Positions 36,100 to 45,430 of a stretch of DNA of 64,000 bases are shown piece by piece. The stretch is from MGIIb-Q1 sp964342465 (GTDB taxonomy: Archaea; Thermoplasmatota; Poseidoniia; Poseidoniales; Thalassarchaeaceae), in assembly GCA_964342465.1 (NCBI GenBank), contig CAYFFQ010000008.1:1-64000 (forward strand), written 5' to 3'. The notes under the pieces are model-generated. The model was not told the origin of the DNA, searched no databases, and saw only the letters and a program-made list of their open reading frames with translations. The translations under genes were made by a program, and so were the position numbers. Position 1 is the stretch's first letter, and every line of letters begins with the position of its first letter.

Positions 36100-38940
36100 A
36101 TGGCTCAGAAGAATGTGGTTTTGTTGGTGGCAGGCCTCCTGTTGGCGTCGTTCAATCTCGCAGTGATAGGAACTGTAGCCACAGGAGCGGTCGATGACGC
36201 CGTCGGAGAGGCATTACAGACCTACACCAAAGATACGATTTGCGCTGATGAAACATGTGAGGTGGCCAATTCAGATTGGGCTACTTCAACCAGCGAGCGC
36301 TCCTACTACGCGTGGAACATGACCAATTCCGAAGCGGTGATGGCGGATAGCACCTTGGCACCGGAGTTTGAACAGGTGGGGCCGGTAGTCTATGAGATTG
36401 TGGCCGAGAGAGAGTTACTCTCCTATGACAGCGAAGCAGGGACCATCACCTACAGCGAGGTGAAGACCTACAATTGGGTGGGTGGAGTCCCCTCGACCTC
36501 CGAGGTGACCAACCTCAACATCCTCTTCGGACCGCAGCGAATCGGAGCCACCGGCACCTTCATCGGAGTCGTCGCCTCGATGGCTCAGGCTGGATTCAGT
36601 GCCGGTATGATAGAGAATGAGATGGAGGTCGGTGTTCCGAGCATGAGAACGGCTGCAGACCTCTCCGAGCAGTTGGCCGACCTCACCGATGACCTCTCAT
36701 CAGAGCCAGCGGCGTCCGAGTGGATGGCATTGGCAGGCTTCAGCGCCTGGAACAACAGCGACGCTGCTCAGGCTCTCTACGACAGCACATTCATCGATGG
36801 CGAGGCGGGACCCAACACATGGCATACGCCAAACTTTTCCGCCGGGATTCTCTATGCACTGAACTCCGCTTCCGACCCCGCAGACGCCACCGTCGACATC
36901 TCTCTCACCAGCAAGTGGGGTCCCGCCCTGTTCATGGGGTTGGGGGAGCCAGCCATATCCATTCAAGACCTGAGTGCCACTCTTGACGACCATCCTTCAA
37001 TCGTCCGCGCCCAACTGTTCGGCTATCTAGCAATGAAGAATGAAACCATAATCGATGTTGCAGAGACCTTCGCCCGCGACCAGGCGATGTACTCCCTTGT
37101 CGGCAGCATCTTCGCAGACAACGGTGGTGGTGATGATGAATGGGAATCCGATATGGAAGAGGTCGAGGACCGCTTCTTCGAACTTTCCGGGGCGCGAATA
37201 GGGAACCACGATGTCCTACAAGACCTGCTCTGGGGTATGGATGGAAACACCCCTCGCGGTCTGCTCGTCTCCGACTCGGCTGGCGTTATGTGGGGCTTGG
37301 CACTCCTGCTCTCTGCGGCGCAGGAGAATCCGTTCGCCATCATGGTAGACTATGGCCTTGGCATCACGGATGTAGCAAAAATCGGGGAATACGCAGGCAA
37401 CTGGTTCCTCGGCGAGACCACATTTCCGATGATTCTCAAGGGGGGAAGTGGGACAATCAACGCGCCAGAGTATCTCTATGCTCAGTTCGCTGGACCCAAC
37501 CCGTTGACGGGGGGGTACTCGACCGCTTCGTTGAACATCGGAGGTCTGTGGGCAGCCTATCTCGGGACCACATACGATGTCTCGGGTGAGGTGGTGGTGC
37601 TCAACAGTACACAGGTCGAAAACATTCTCTACGGACCGTACGGAATCACAACTGATGCGGTGGTCAATTTTCTCTATGGGGAGGTGACTGGGCACACACT
37701 TCCTGTTGACGCTGATACGATGACTCCTACTCTTGGGGGTGACGAATTGACTTGGGACACGGCTAGAGTGGCGGCCCTCTATGATATTGATGAAAATGCC
37801 GCTGCGGCTCTTCGATACTTCGTCAAGGAGTTGATGTTTGAAGCACAGATTCCGGGGCTACTTGGAGAAATGTTCGGCGAAGAGGCAACCGGCTTCCCCG
37901 GGGCCACAAAATGGGTCACCCACACCGTTGACCAGTGGCTGTTCGGCTGGCGCGACCCACTGATGGCCTCACTTGATGGTGACCAGAACAATCTCACCTA
38001 CGGATGGCAGGCACTCGAGGCCAACAAAACATACTACGGCTCCGTTTCAGAGCACGCTCCAAATGGAGTGCCGACGGGTAATGGCACGACCTATGTGGTT
38101 TGCACGGGGGAGAATGATGCATGCGACACAGGGGAGATTCTTGAGCAGGATGGCTCACCCTACCTCTTCTGGCGTACTCCTGAGATGGAGGAAGAAACCT
38201 GGGGGGAAATAACCGCCGAGTCGTTGAACGGGACTACAGGGGGCTTCATCACTGGCGACGGGGATTTGGTGAACCTCGGGGACTACGCAGTCTGCTCTCC
38301 GTTGCAGATGGCTGACAGCGAACATCTAGGCATGGTAACGGAGACATGGACCTGCCATGTCGATGGCAATGAGAGATTGATTCAGGCGAAGTTGACCAAT
38401 TCGCATTCCGCTCTCGATATCTTCCCAGGGGCGATTCCCATCTATTTTGGCGCGGATGTCGAATTGAAGGTCCAGCCCACAGCGCGGGTTATTGTTGCGG
38501 GAGCTTCTGAGAGTTTCTTCTATCTCGATTTGCGACCGATGCATGAACAAGCAGCGAGTGAGCCGGAGGTGAGCGAGATGCAACCGGTATTCAAAATTGA
38601 ATCCGGTGGTGGCGCTGATGCCGAGACCGTTGCGGGAATGCAGGACCAGATAGTTCACAACCAGAAGCAGTTCACCTACTGGACCAATTTCGACACGGAT
38701 GGTGGTTCCTTCTACATAGACCAAGTGACGGCTACCCTATACCTAGTCGCCTTGATTTTGGTGGGTATGGGTGGTGTTGGAATGGCCCTCAGCGCTCAGG
38801 TGGGTGGCGAGTTCAGCCTCACTCGGGCAGAAGAAGAGAGCCGCAGTTGGGCGGAAGAAGATGCTGATGCAGGTGCGGAAGTTGGTGAAGCAGCGTCATT
38901 GGAGGATGACCTGCTTAATCAGACGGGAGGGGCTTTCTGA
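36100..38940 (+). CDS. CD36/scavenger-receptor-B-like protein with two terminal membrane spans
   Basis: This is a 946-residue protein. A short cytoplasmic N-terminus (MAQKN) precedes a span (VVLLVAGLLLASFNLAVIG), a very large outer domain and a C-terminal span at about 876-898, then an acidic tail. The first outer segment, YYAWNMTNSEAVM followed by FEQVGPVVYEIVAERELL and ITYSEVKTYNW, closely follows the N-terminal CD36 pattern (FxFNVTNPEEV...xEVGPYVYRE). The stretch ALDIFPGAIPIYFGADVELK, followed by VQPTARVIV, resembles the CD36 C-terminal region. Topology also matches. It is about twice the size of eukaryotic CD36. A lipid-uptake role would suit the neighbouring acyltransferase but is inference. 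Confidence 0.6.
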   Translation: MAQKNVVLLVAGLLLASFNLAVIGTVATGAVDDAVGEALQTYTKDTICADETCEVANSDWATSTSERSYYAWNMTNSEAVMADSTLAPEFEQVGPVVYEIVAERELLSYDSEAGTITYSEVKTYNWVGGVPSTSEVTNLNILFGPQRIGATGTFIGVVASMAQAGFSAGMIENEMEVGVPSMRTAADLSEQLADLTDDLSSEPAASEWMALAGFSAWNNSDAAQALYDSTFIDGEAGPNTWHTPNFSAGILYALNSASDPADATVDISLTSKWGPALFMGLGEPAISIQDLSATLDDHPSIVRAQLFGYLAMKNETIIDVAETFARDQAMYSLVGSIFADNGGGDDEWESDMEEVEDRFFELSGARIGNHDVLQDLLWGMDGNTPRGLLVSDSAGVMWGLALLLSAAQENPFAIMVDYGLGITDVAKIGEYAGNWFLGETTFPMILKGGSGTINAPEYLYAQFAGPNPLTGGYSTASLNIGGLWAAYLGTTYDVSGEVVVLNSTQVENILYGPYGITTDAVVNFLYGEVTGHTLPVDADTMTPTLGGDELTWDTARVAALYDIDENAAAALRYFVKELMFEAQIPGLLGEMFGEEATGFPGATKWVTHTVDQWLFGWRDPLMASLDGDQNNLTYGWQALEANKTYYGSVSEHAPNGVPTGNGTTYVVCTGENDACDTGEILEQDGSPYLFWRTPEMEEETWGEITAESLNGTTGGFITGDGDLVNLGDYAVCSPLQMADSEHLGMVTETWTCHVDGNERLIQAKLTNSHSALDIFPGAIPIYFGADVELKVQPTARVIVAGASESFFYLDLRPMHEQAASEPEVSEMQPVFKIESGGGADAETVAGMQDQIVHNQKQFTYWTNFDTDGGSFYIDQVTATLYLVALILVGMGGVGMALSAQVGGEFSLTRAEEESRSWAEEDADAGAEVGEAASLEDDLLNQTGGAF

Positions 38941-38944
38941 ACGA

Positions 38945-38964
38945 GGGGGGGCTACCGCCCCCCC
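38945..38964 (+). terminator. G/C hairpin directly after the CD36-like gene
   Basis: GGGGGGGC and GCCCCCCC pair perfectly around the loop TACC, five bases after the stop codon. No T-tract follows; instead the conserved element begins. It may act as a terminator or 3'-end stabiliser, or be part of the element. The second element copy has a comparable G-run/C-run pairing at 52418-52431. Confidence 0.5.
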
Positions 38965-38965
38965 T

Positions 38966-39139
38966 ACAACCCCCCCGTGTCGCTTAATCATTGATTGGAA
39001 CAAACGCGGATTTAGTTTCGTCTGCTGAAATCGCTCATGCGGAAGATTTCCCCAAAGGGAAATCGACTTCAACCTGTTCCCGCTGAGATGAAGTCCTCGG
39101 CAACTGCACCGATTTATGTCCTGTCGGGAATAATCCCGT
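38966..39139. ncRNA. Candidate structured RNA element, copy A
   Basis: About 170 bp are homologous to 52427-52605. Conserved blocks are caaacgcggattta, tcgctcatgcggaagatt, gttcccgctgagatgaag and tcctcggcaa followed by tgcaccgat. A hairpin at 39045-39064 (GATTTCCC, loop CAAA, GGGAAATC) occupies the same place as GATTCGGC, loop CACG, GCCGAATC in the other copy; three stem pairs changed on both sides. A second invariant stem pairs GCTGAG with CTCGGC. A third variable hairpin (CGGGA, ATAA, TCCCG) lies at 39125-39138. Strand is undetermined. No known RNA family is recognised. Confidence 0.5.
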
Positions 39140-39166
39140 TGTCAGCCTTTGGCAGGATTTGCTGGT

Positions 39167-39370
39167 GGTGAGCGCATCCATAGAACATCCAACCCTTCGG
39201 ATGGCATGGTGAAGAGGTGAGCGCAGCCATAGTTCATCCGACCCCCCTTAGTTCGCGGCGGTGGCCGCGAACTCACATCTGATGGAATCTGCATTCATCT
39301 GATTTTATCAGGGGGTTTCGAAAGGGGGGCCCGCCCCCTTCGTTCGAAAGGGGGGCTCGCCCCCTTCGTT
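39167..39370. repeat. Dispersed hairpin-rich repeat, copy after element A
   Basis: This contains two partial copies of gtgagcgcagccatagttc (one diverged), a hairpin TTCGCGGC-ggtg-GCCGCGAA at 39252-39271, the block actcacatctgatggaatct, and G-run/C-run hairpins with gggggtttcgaaagg and gcccccttcgttcg. The same blocks recur at 47800-48302 and 52641-52890. Confidence 0.85.
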
Positions 39371-39475
39371 GCGGAATGATAAAAGTAGGTGTAAAAATAT
39401 CACCACGAAACTATCAATTTTTTGCCGGAAATCGGGGATTTCGTCTGAGTGAGTGGATGCACATCCGGCGGATTC

Positions 39476-39483
39476 TTTATATC
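39476..39483 (+). promoter_or_regulatory. Candidate archaeal TATA box of the Liv operon
   Basis: TTTATATC lies 42 bases upstream of the binding-protein ATG. A start about 25 bases downstream would leave a leader of about 18-20 bases carrying GGGGAG at 39509-39514. It is the most convincing TATA-like box in the window, judged by composition and spacing only. Confidence 0.45.
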
Positions 39484-39524
39484 ACGAATCGGGCTCGCTC
39501 GTTAGAACGGGGAGTGAACTTCGT

Positions 39525-41840
39525 ATGAATGGAATGAAATTGAATGTATTGCTGATGGCCCTGCTTATGCTCTCCGGAGCATTTGCAGGTTGTCTCGGTG
39601 GAGATGATGATGATGACGGCGGTGACGGCGGCGGTGACGGCGGCGGTGACGGTGGCGGCGATGGTGGAACTCAGGTCACCACTCACAAGATTGGATTATT
39701 GAATCCAGCAACTGGTCCAATAGCGGTTTATGCACCGGGTTTTGAGGATGCTGCAAATGTAGCAATCGCAGAATTGAATGCTGCAAACACCGACACCCAG
39801 TTCGAACTCGTCATAGCCGATTCAGGTTGTGACGGGACTCAGGCTGCGACAGCAGCCCAGACCCTGATTGACGCAGGCGTAGTCGGAATCGCCGGCGCAG
39901 CCTGTTCAGGTGCCACTCTTGGTGCCATTGCAGTAGCGAAGGCGGCAGGAGTCCCTATGGTCTCGTATGCCAGCACATCACCTGCAGTGACAACCGCTGA
40001 CGACGACGGGCTTCTGTTCCGTGTCGTCCCAAGCGATGCACAGCAGTCAGTGGCTCTCGCAACTGTCGTCGCCGGCTCAGGCGTGACCAGCCCCGCGGTC
40101 ATCTACATGACCAATGATTACGGTGCAGGACTCAACGACAACTTCGTAGCAGCATGGAGTGGGGATGCTTGTACCACCGTTGGATATGACCCGACTGAAG
40201 GTTCATACGACGCCACCACACTTGCTCAGGCGGTAATTGACAACAGTTGTGACTCGGCAGTTCTGATGTCATACGCAACAGACGGTGCGGCGATTCTCGA
40301 AGCACTGGCAGGACAGGGCTTTGCAGGGGCAACCTTCGGAGCAGATGGCCTTGCCGACTCAGCATTTGAGGAGTCATTCAGCGACCTCGCCGCTCTTGAT
40401 GATTTGGTGGCGACCAAGCCGCGCCCTGGTGCCGCATCTGACGCCAAGGCCAATTTCGAAACTGCATACTCAGACGCTGGTGGCGACGCTGGCGGCATCT
40501 ACACACACGAAACATACGACGCTGTCAATATCATCGCCAAGGCGGCACTACTCGATGCCACAGACATGAAGGCGAGCATCGCCTCAGTCGGAACAGCATA
40601 CGATGGAGCAAGCGGTTCACACACCTTCGATGCGAACGGTGATGTGCTAGGAACCGGTTACTCGATTTGTGAATTCATCCTCATGGGTGACACGATGGGC
40701 TTCGCATGTCCGACCATGTGGACCGCAGACGGTGGAATAGCCGAGGCTCCATTTGATGGTACAACTATCAAGATTGGACTGCTCAGCCCGCAAACTGGGC
40801 CTATCGCAGTGTATTCAGGTGGTTTCGACGCAGCAGCAGCAGTTGCCATTCAGGCACTGAATCTCGTTGATGCAGACAACTACAGGTTTGAGTTGGTCAT
40901 CGCCGACTCAGGATGTGACGGCACTCAGGCGGCAACCGCGGTCCAGACACTCATTGACTCAGGAGTAGCAGCAGTCGCAGGTGCAGCGTGTTCTGGTGCC
41001 ACACTCGGAGCAATCGCAGTAGCCAAGGAAGCGGGAATCCCAATGATTTCCTATGCTTCCACTTCGCCAGCAGTCACCACAGCAGATGACAACAACCTGC
41101 TCTACCGTGTCGTCTCAAGCGATGCGCTTCAGGGTCCGGCAATCGCCGATGTTGTCGCCAACGAGGGTTATACCAACGCTGGAATCATCTACATGACCAA
41201 CGACTATGGCGCCGGACTCTACGATGCAGTTAGCGGAGCCATGACCGCTGTCTGTAACGCACAGGGCTACGACCCAACCGAGGGTTCCTATGACGCAACT
41301 GCGCTCGCTCAGGCGGTGATTGATGCGGGTTGCGACTCCGTCGTCCTCGTCTCATACGCCACCGATGGTGCGGCGATCATCGGCGAATTGGCAGGCCTCG
41401 GCTTCACAGGCGGAATCATCGGTGCTGATGGTATCGCAGATGCCGGATTCATTGGTGAATTCGCCGACAACAGCACTCTAGCAGGCGTGATGGCGACCAA
41501 GCCAGCTTCAGCTGCCGACTCAGTCCGCCGCCTCGCATTCGATGCAGCGTGGGCTGAGAACGGTGGCCCAGAAGGAGCCATCTACACACACGAGACATTT
41601 GATGCTGTCCTTATCGCTGGTCTTGCCGCGATGGCTATGGATGCAACAGCAGAAATTACCGACATGCCAACTGCACTAGCCTTGACTGGAAACAACTTTG
41701 ATGGAGCAAGCGGAATGCATACCTTCGATGCAAACGGAGACGTGCCCGGAAACGGCTACGACATCTGTTCGTTCGGACACGATGGCGCCAACGCTTCGTT
41801 CAGTTGCAGCATGACTTGGTTGGACGGAACCATCTCGTGA
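39525..41840 (+). CDS. Branched-chain amino-acid-type binding lipoprotein with two tandem binding domains
   Basis: This 771-residue lipoprotein has its lipobox FAGCLGG at Cys23. A linker of alternating Asp and Gly residues follows. Two LivJ/K-type periplasmic binding domains come next, about 50-415 (starting HKIGLLNPATGPIAVYAPGF) and 420-771 (IKIGLLSPQTGPIAVYSGGF). The two halves are strikingly alike, sharing for example IYMTNDYGAGL and YDPTEGSYDAT. Family members normally have one domain, so this is an internal duplication. It captures branched-chain amino acids or similar amides for the permease encoded downstream. ATG 39525 follows GGGGAG at ten bases; ATG 39534 is an alternative. Confidence 0.9.
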   Translation: MNGMKLNVLLMALLMLSGAFAGCLGGDDDDDGGDGGGDGGGDGGGDGGTQVTTHKIGLLNPATGPIAVYAPGFEDAANVAIAELNAANTDTQFELVIADSGCDGTQAATAAQTLIDAGVVGIAGAACSGATLGAIAVAKAAGVPMVSYASTSPAVTTADDDGLLFRVVPSDAQQSVALATVVAGSGVTSPAVIYMTNDYGAGLNDNFVAAWSGDACTTVGYDPTEGSYDATTLAQAVIDNSCDSAVLMSYATDGAAILEALAGQGFAGATFGADGLADSAFEESFSDLAALDDLVATKPRPGAASDAKANFETAYSDAGGDAGGIYTHETYDAVNIIAKAALLDATDMKASIASVGTAYDGASGSHTFDANGDVLGTGYSICEFILMGDTMGFACPTMWTADGGIAEAPFDGTTIKIGLLSPQTGPIAVYSGGFDAAAAVAIQALNLVDADNYRFELVIADSGCDGTQAATAVQTLIDSGVAAVAGAACSGATLGAIAVAKEAGIPMISYASTSPAVTTADDNNLLYRVVSSDALQGPAIADVVANEGYTNAGIIYMTNDYGAGLYDAVSGAMTAVCNAQGYDPTEGSYDATALAQAVIDAGCDSVVLVSYATDGAAIIGELAGLGFTGGIIGADGIADAGFIGEFADNSTLAGVMATKPASAADSVRRLAFDAAWAENGGPEGAIYTHETFDAVLIAGLAAMAMDATAEITDMPTALALTGNNFDGASGMHTFDANGDVPGNGYDICSFGHDGANASFSCSMTWLDGTIS

Positions 41841-41884
41841 TATCGACGACCACGAAGAGGCACTCTCCTGAGCGCAGCCGGTCG

Positions 41885-41914
41885 CTTCGCTGGCGGTTTC
41901 CGCCGCCAGCGAAG
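41885..41914 (+). terminator. Strong hairpin between the binding protein and permease genes
   Basis: CTTCGCTGGCGG and CCGCCAGCGAAG form a perfect 12-bp stem around TTTCCG, 44 bases after the binding-protein stop. No T-tract follows. Such hairpins between binding-protein and permease genes commonly protect the upstream message or attenuate transcription so that more binding protein is made. That role is inferred. Confidence 0.6.
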
Positions 41915-42059
41915 CTTCCCATTCGCAAAACATTCTATGCGAGTAGCGCAGCGGATGCCATGGAAGGAGTCTTGACATCATGCGCCATCTTCTACAGTTG
42001 AGCAACGGTTGCCGGCGACTACTGAAGTTCTCGAGCCTCAGTGCATGGAGGTGAAATGA

Positions 42060-45000
42060 ATGGATTTCAACGATGTCAAGGGGTGGTGGCAGTCAACACG
42101 GCGCTGGCAGAGAAGATTTGCTCTCTCAGCCCTTCTCATCTTCGATGCATGGTTGGGTCTCTCACACGACCACGGTCTTCTCGCCTGGTCCCACCTCTTT
42201 ACGGGAGACCTATTGTGGATTCTCCAATCGACAGAGATGGTTTCCGGCGGCTTGCTCATCATTCACACGATGTTCAACGAAACCACTGGCAAACTTCGGA
42301 TGGCCTCACTAGCCTCTTCACCATTGCTTCTCATGGTGCTCATACTCCTCACCCTGGAGTTTTTGATAAGTGGCCTCACCCTCTCTTCGACCCTGAACTT
42401 CAACCTCGCATCGGTTGGTCTTTCGGGGTTGTACTGGGCGGCGGCATACCTCTGTATCGCAGTCGGTCTGACCCTCACATACAAGGTTCAGAGATACGGT
42501 AATTTCGCGCAGGGTGAATTGATGTTGGTGGGCAGTTATGTCGCCCTCACGGTGATGTGGTCTGACAGATTCTTTGAGATGGCCGATGCACCCAAGGATG
42601 ACATTTTGCAGTGGGACCTGCTGATTTGGGCTTGTGTGGCGGCATTTCTGGTGGTTGGATTCCTTGGAGTCGTGATTGATAAACTCGTCTACAGACGATT
42701 TCGGAAGAAGGAAGCATCGCCACAGGTGATGATGATAGCCTCGCTGGGTGTGGCGATGATTCTCAGGGCTCTTCTCTACCTCCGCTACACGGCGCGCACC
42801 TTCCGTTTTTCTCCTGACAGGGATTGGAAATTGGCGACCTCGAGATTTCAGGTTCCGACCGAGAGATTACAGGTTCATCTCGGATTGAGGGAGGGTGGGC
42901 CGCTGTGGGAGTTTGCAGAGAATGTCACTGATTACGGGTTTCCCTACACCAAGGTTGCACTGATTATGGGTGTCTTTGGCTCAGTCTTGCTGCTCATGTT
43001 GCTGATGCACAAGACTCGCCTCGGAAAACAGATGCGGGCGGTGGCGGACAATCCCGATTTGGCCGCTTCTAGCGGAATCAATGTTGAGCGCATTCACTCG
43101 ACCAGCGCCTTTCTTTCTGCCGGCCTCTCTGGCTTGGGCGGCGCTCTTATCGCCGCGGTTCTCCCCATAAATCCAGAATTGGGCCTCTCTCTTCTGTTGC
43201 CAGCATTCGCGGTGATTGTCCTCGGCACGATAGGTTCGGTGCCGGGTGCGGTCATCGGGGCGCTTATTGTCGGCCTTGTCAGGTCGATTTCCGAGCCGGT
43301 TCTGATAGGTGCTGGAAACACCCTCAGCCGACCGACCGCAACCGGCTTCGCTGAAGTTATGCCGTTCATCTTCCTAATCGCAGTACTGTTGCTGGTGCCG
43401 AAGGGCATCGGCGAGGCGATGGAGAAATGGAACATTGAGAGACTGCGTCGCCGGCAACAGAAGGAACTCGCCGGTACATTGGTAAGGTGGACGGACAGGT
43501 TTCCACCACTGATTCACCTCTCCACTGGATACGGTCACCTGAGGAGGGGATTGGGGCGCTTTGTCTCTGTCGCCGACCCGCTACTCGCAGCCAAATCGCA
43601 AGCCATACAAACCATCGATGACAAGATGTCTCAGTTTTCGGTTTATCTATCGGCTTACAGGAGACGCATTATGACTGCGCCGGGTTGGATTGTCGAAACC
43701 GCTTCCAGCCAATTCAGTGGGGTGACTGAACGAGTGAACAAACACCTTCCTTACGGGAGGGAGGGTGTGCGTGGTTCGTGGCTCACTTTTGCCCTGCTTT
43801 TCCTCGTGATGGTCTATCTCGCCTCTGCGCTACCCAGCGTCAGTAGCCTTACCAAGACGATGCAAATAGCTCGTTTGATTGCTTTGGTGTCTATTTTCGC
43901 ACTGATGGGCTTCTCTCTGAATCTTCATACCGGAGTGACGGGAATGACCAATTTCGGTGTCATCTTCTTCGTTGGAATCGGCGCGATTACAGTCGGTCTG
44001 CTGTCAGCGCCGGTTGAGACCAACGGGTACGGCTGGGAGCCGTGGAAGGCGACTCTGCTCGGTGTGGTTCTTGCTGGACTGGCCGGCTGGCTGTTGGCCT
44101 TCCCGACGGCGAGATTGCGCATGGACTACTTCGCCATCGTGACGATTTCACTCGGTGAGATGCTGAGGATTTCGTTGCAAGCCGAGCCGCTACTAAGGGC
44201 TGGAACCGTCACTTCAGCAATCGGCATCTCTCAATATGCCATGCCACTCGAAGGGTGGTGGGATTCTGGAATCTCCGAGACTGTAGGTGGCTGGCTCGGA
44301 TTGGAAGAGGCGGCACCCTATGTCGTTCTTCTCGCAGCGATGTCACTTCTGCTCACTCTCTTGATTTGGTGGCTGCTCGACACTCTGCTCGCTTCGCCGT
44401 GGGGGCGAATTCTCCGTTCCATCCGTGAGGATGAAGAGGTGAGTCAGCATCACGGTCACAACATTCTGTCACATAAGGCCGCTTCTCTTGCCGTGGGTGG
44501 GGCCATCGCCGGTCTCGCTGGGGCTCTCTGGGCGTGGCTCAATGCCGGTATTTTCCCTGACTTCCTCAACCCTGTTCGCTCGACCTTCCTTGTGTGGGCG
44601 GCGTTCATCGTCGGAGGAAGGGGCAATAATCGAGGAATGGTGATTGGTGCTTTCATCATAATCATCACGGAATTCGTGTTCAATGTCATGGTCGTGGCGA
44701 GAGGCGACACCGACTTGGCTTTCCATTCAATGGTCTCGACAATCGATGAGTGGTTTTCGTGGTTAGTGGTGGACATCGGTGGACACATCTGGTCCGACCT
44801 CTCCATCTCAGAGCCGTTCGCCACAGGCGAAGTCATCGCCGAACTCGCATACATCAAACTCGGCCTCATTGGATTTGTGATTCTCCTCTCCCTCTTGCTG
44901 GCTGAGAAGGGATTGCTGCCTGAAGTGCCTTCTCGGCCAAAACGCCCTCTCGTCTCTTCCGTTCTCGCCGAAGAGGGTCATGGCTCGGGCGACGGTGATG

Positions 45001-45430
45001 AATCCGAAGAGGGTCATGGCTCGGGCGACGGTGATGAATCCGAAAAGAGTCATGGCTCGGGCGACGGTGATGAATCCGAAGAGNNNNNNNNNNNNNNNNN
45101 NNNNNNNNNNNNNNNNNNNNNNNNNNNNNNNNNNNNNNNNNNNNNNNNNNNNNNNNNNNNNNNNNNNNNNNNNNNNNNNNNNNCGGTGATGAATCCGAAA
45201 AGAGTCATGGCTCGGGCGACGGTGATGAATCCGAAGAGAGTCATGGCTCGGGCGACGGTGATGAATCCGAAAAGAGTCATGGCTCGGGCGACGGTGATGA
45301 ATCCGAAGAGGAACAGCCGCTGGCGAACTCAATAGATGAACCTCCCACCGAGGAGGAGATGGGTGATGAAGGTAAGCCGTCGAACAGCATCGGTGAAGAT
45401 GATGATAAGGCTGGAGGTGATTCAAAATGA
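42060..45430 (+). CDS. Fused LivH-LivM branched-chain amino-acid ABC permease with a repeat C-terminal tail
   Basis: An N-terminal region of about 110 residues with extra spans precedes a LivH domain (about 115-465; GLTLTYKVQRYGNFAQGELM) and a LivM domain (about 575-950; LHTGVTGMTNFGVIFFVGIG). From about residue 970 comes a 12-residue repeat (HGSGDGDESEEG type, 36 bp) broken by a 100-N gap. After the gap the frame carrying the same peptide continues to EEEQPLANSIDEPPTEEEM and stops at 45428-45430, overlapping the livG ATG (ATGA). A true gap of 17 bases modulo 36 restores the frame, so the apparent earlier end at 45335 is artificial. GGAGGT lies seven bases before the ATG. Confidence 0.9.
44974..45308 (+). 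repeat. 36-bp in-frame tandem repeat in the permease gene
   Basis: Copies of gtcatggctcgggcgacg start at 44977, 45013 and 45049 before the gap and at 45204, 45240 and 45276 after it. They encode an acidic, His- and Gly-containing 12-residue unit with aspartates spaced as in metal-binding loops. Copy number is unknown because of the gap. Confidence 0.97.
45084..45183. other. 100-N scaffold gap
   Basis: This is exactly 100 N inside the 36-bp repeat. Repeat phase on both sides requires a true length of 17 modulo 36, so 100 is a placeholder. Confidence 0.99.

Noticed and set aside
39070..39110. Hammerhead-like ribozyme core (ctgagatgaagtcc)
   Set aside because: The required CUGANGA and GAAA core strands and flanking stems cannot be assembled; only a simple stem GCTGAG/CTCGGC is supported.
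45184..45335. C-terminus of the permease rich in Met, Arg and Lys after the gap
   Set aside because: It is a wrong-frame reading caused by the 100-N placeholder. The frame carrying the HGSGDGDES repeat continues to 45430 and overlaps livG.
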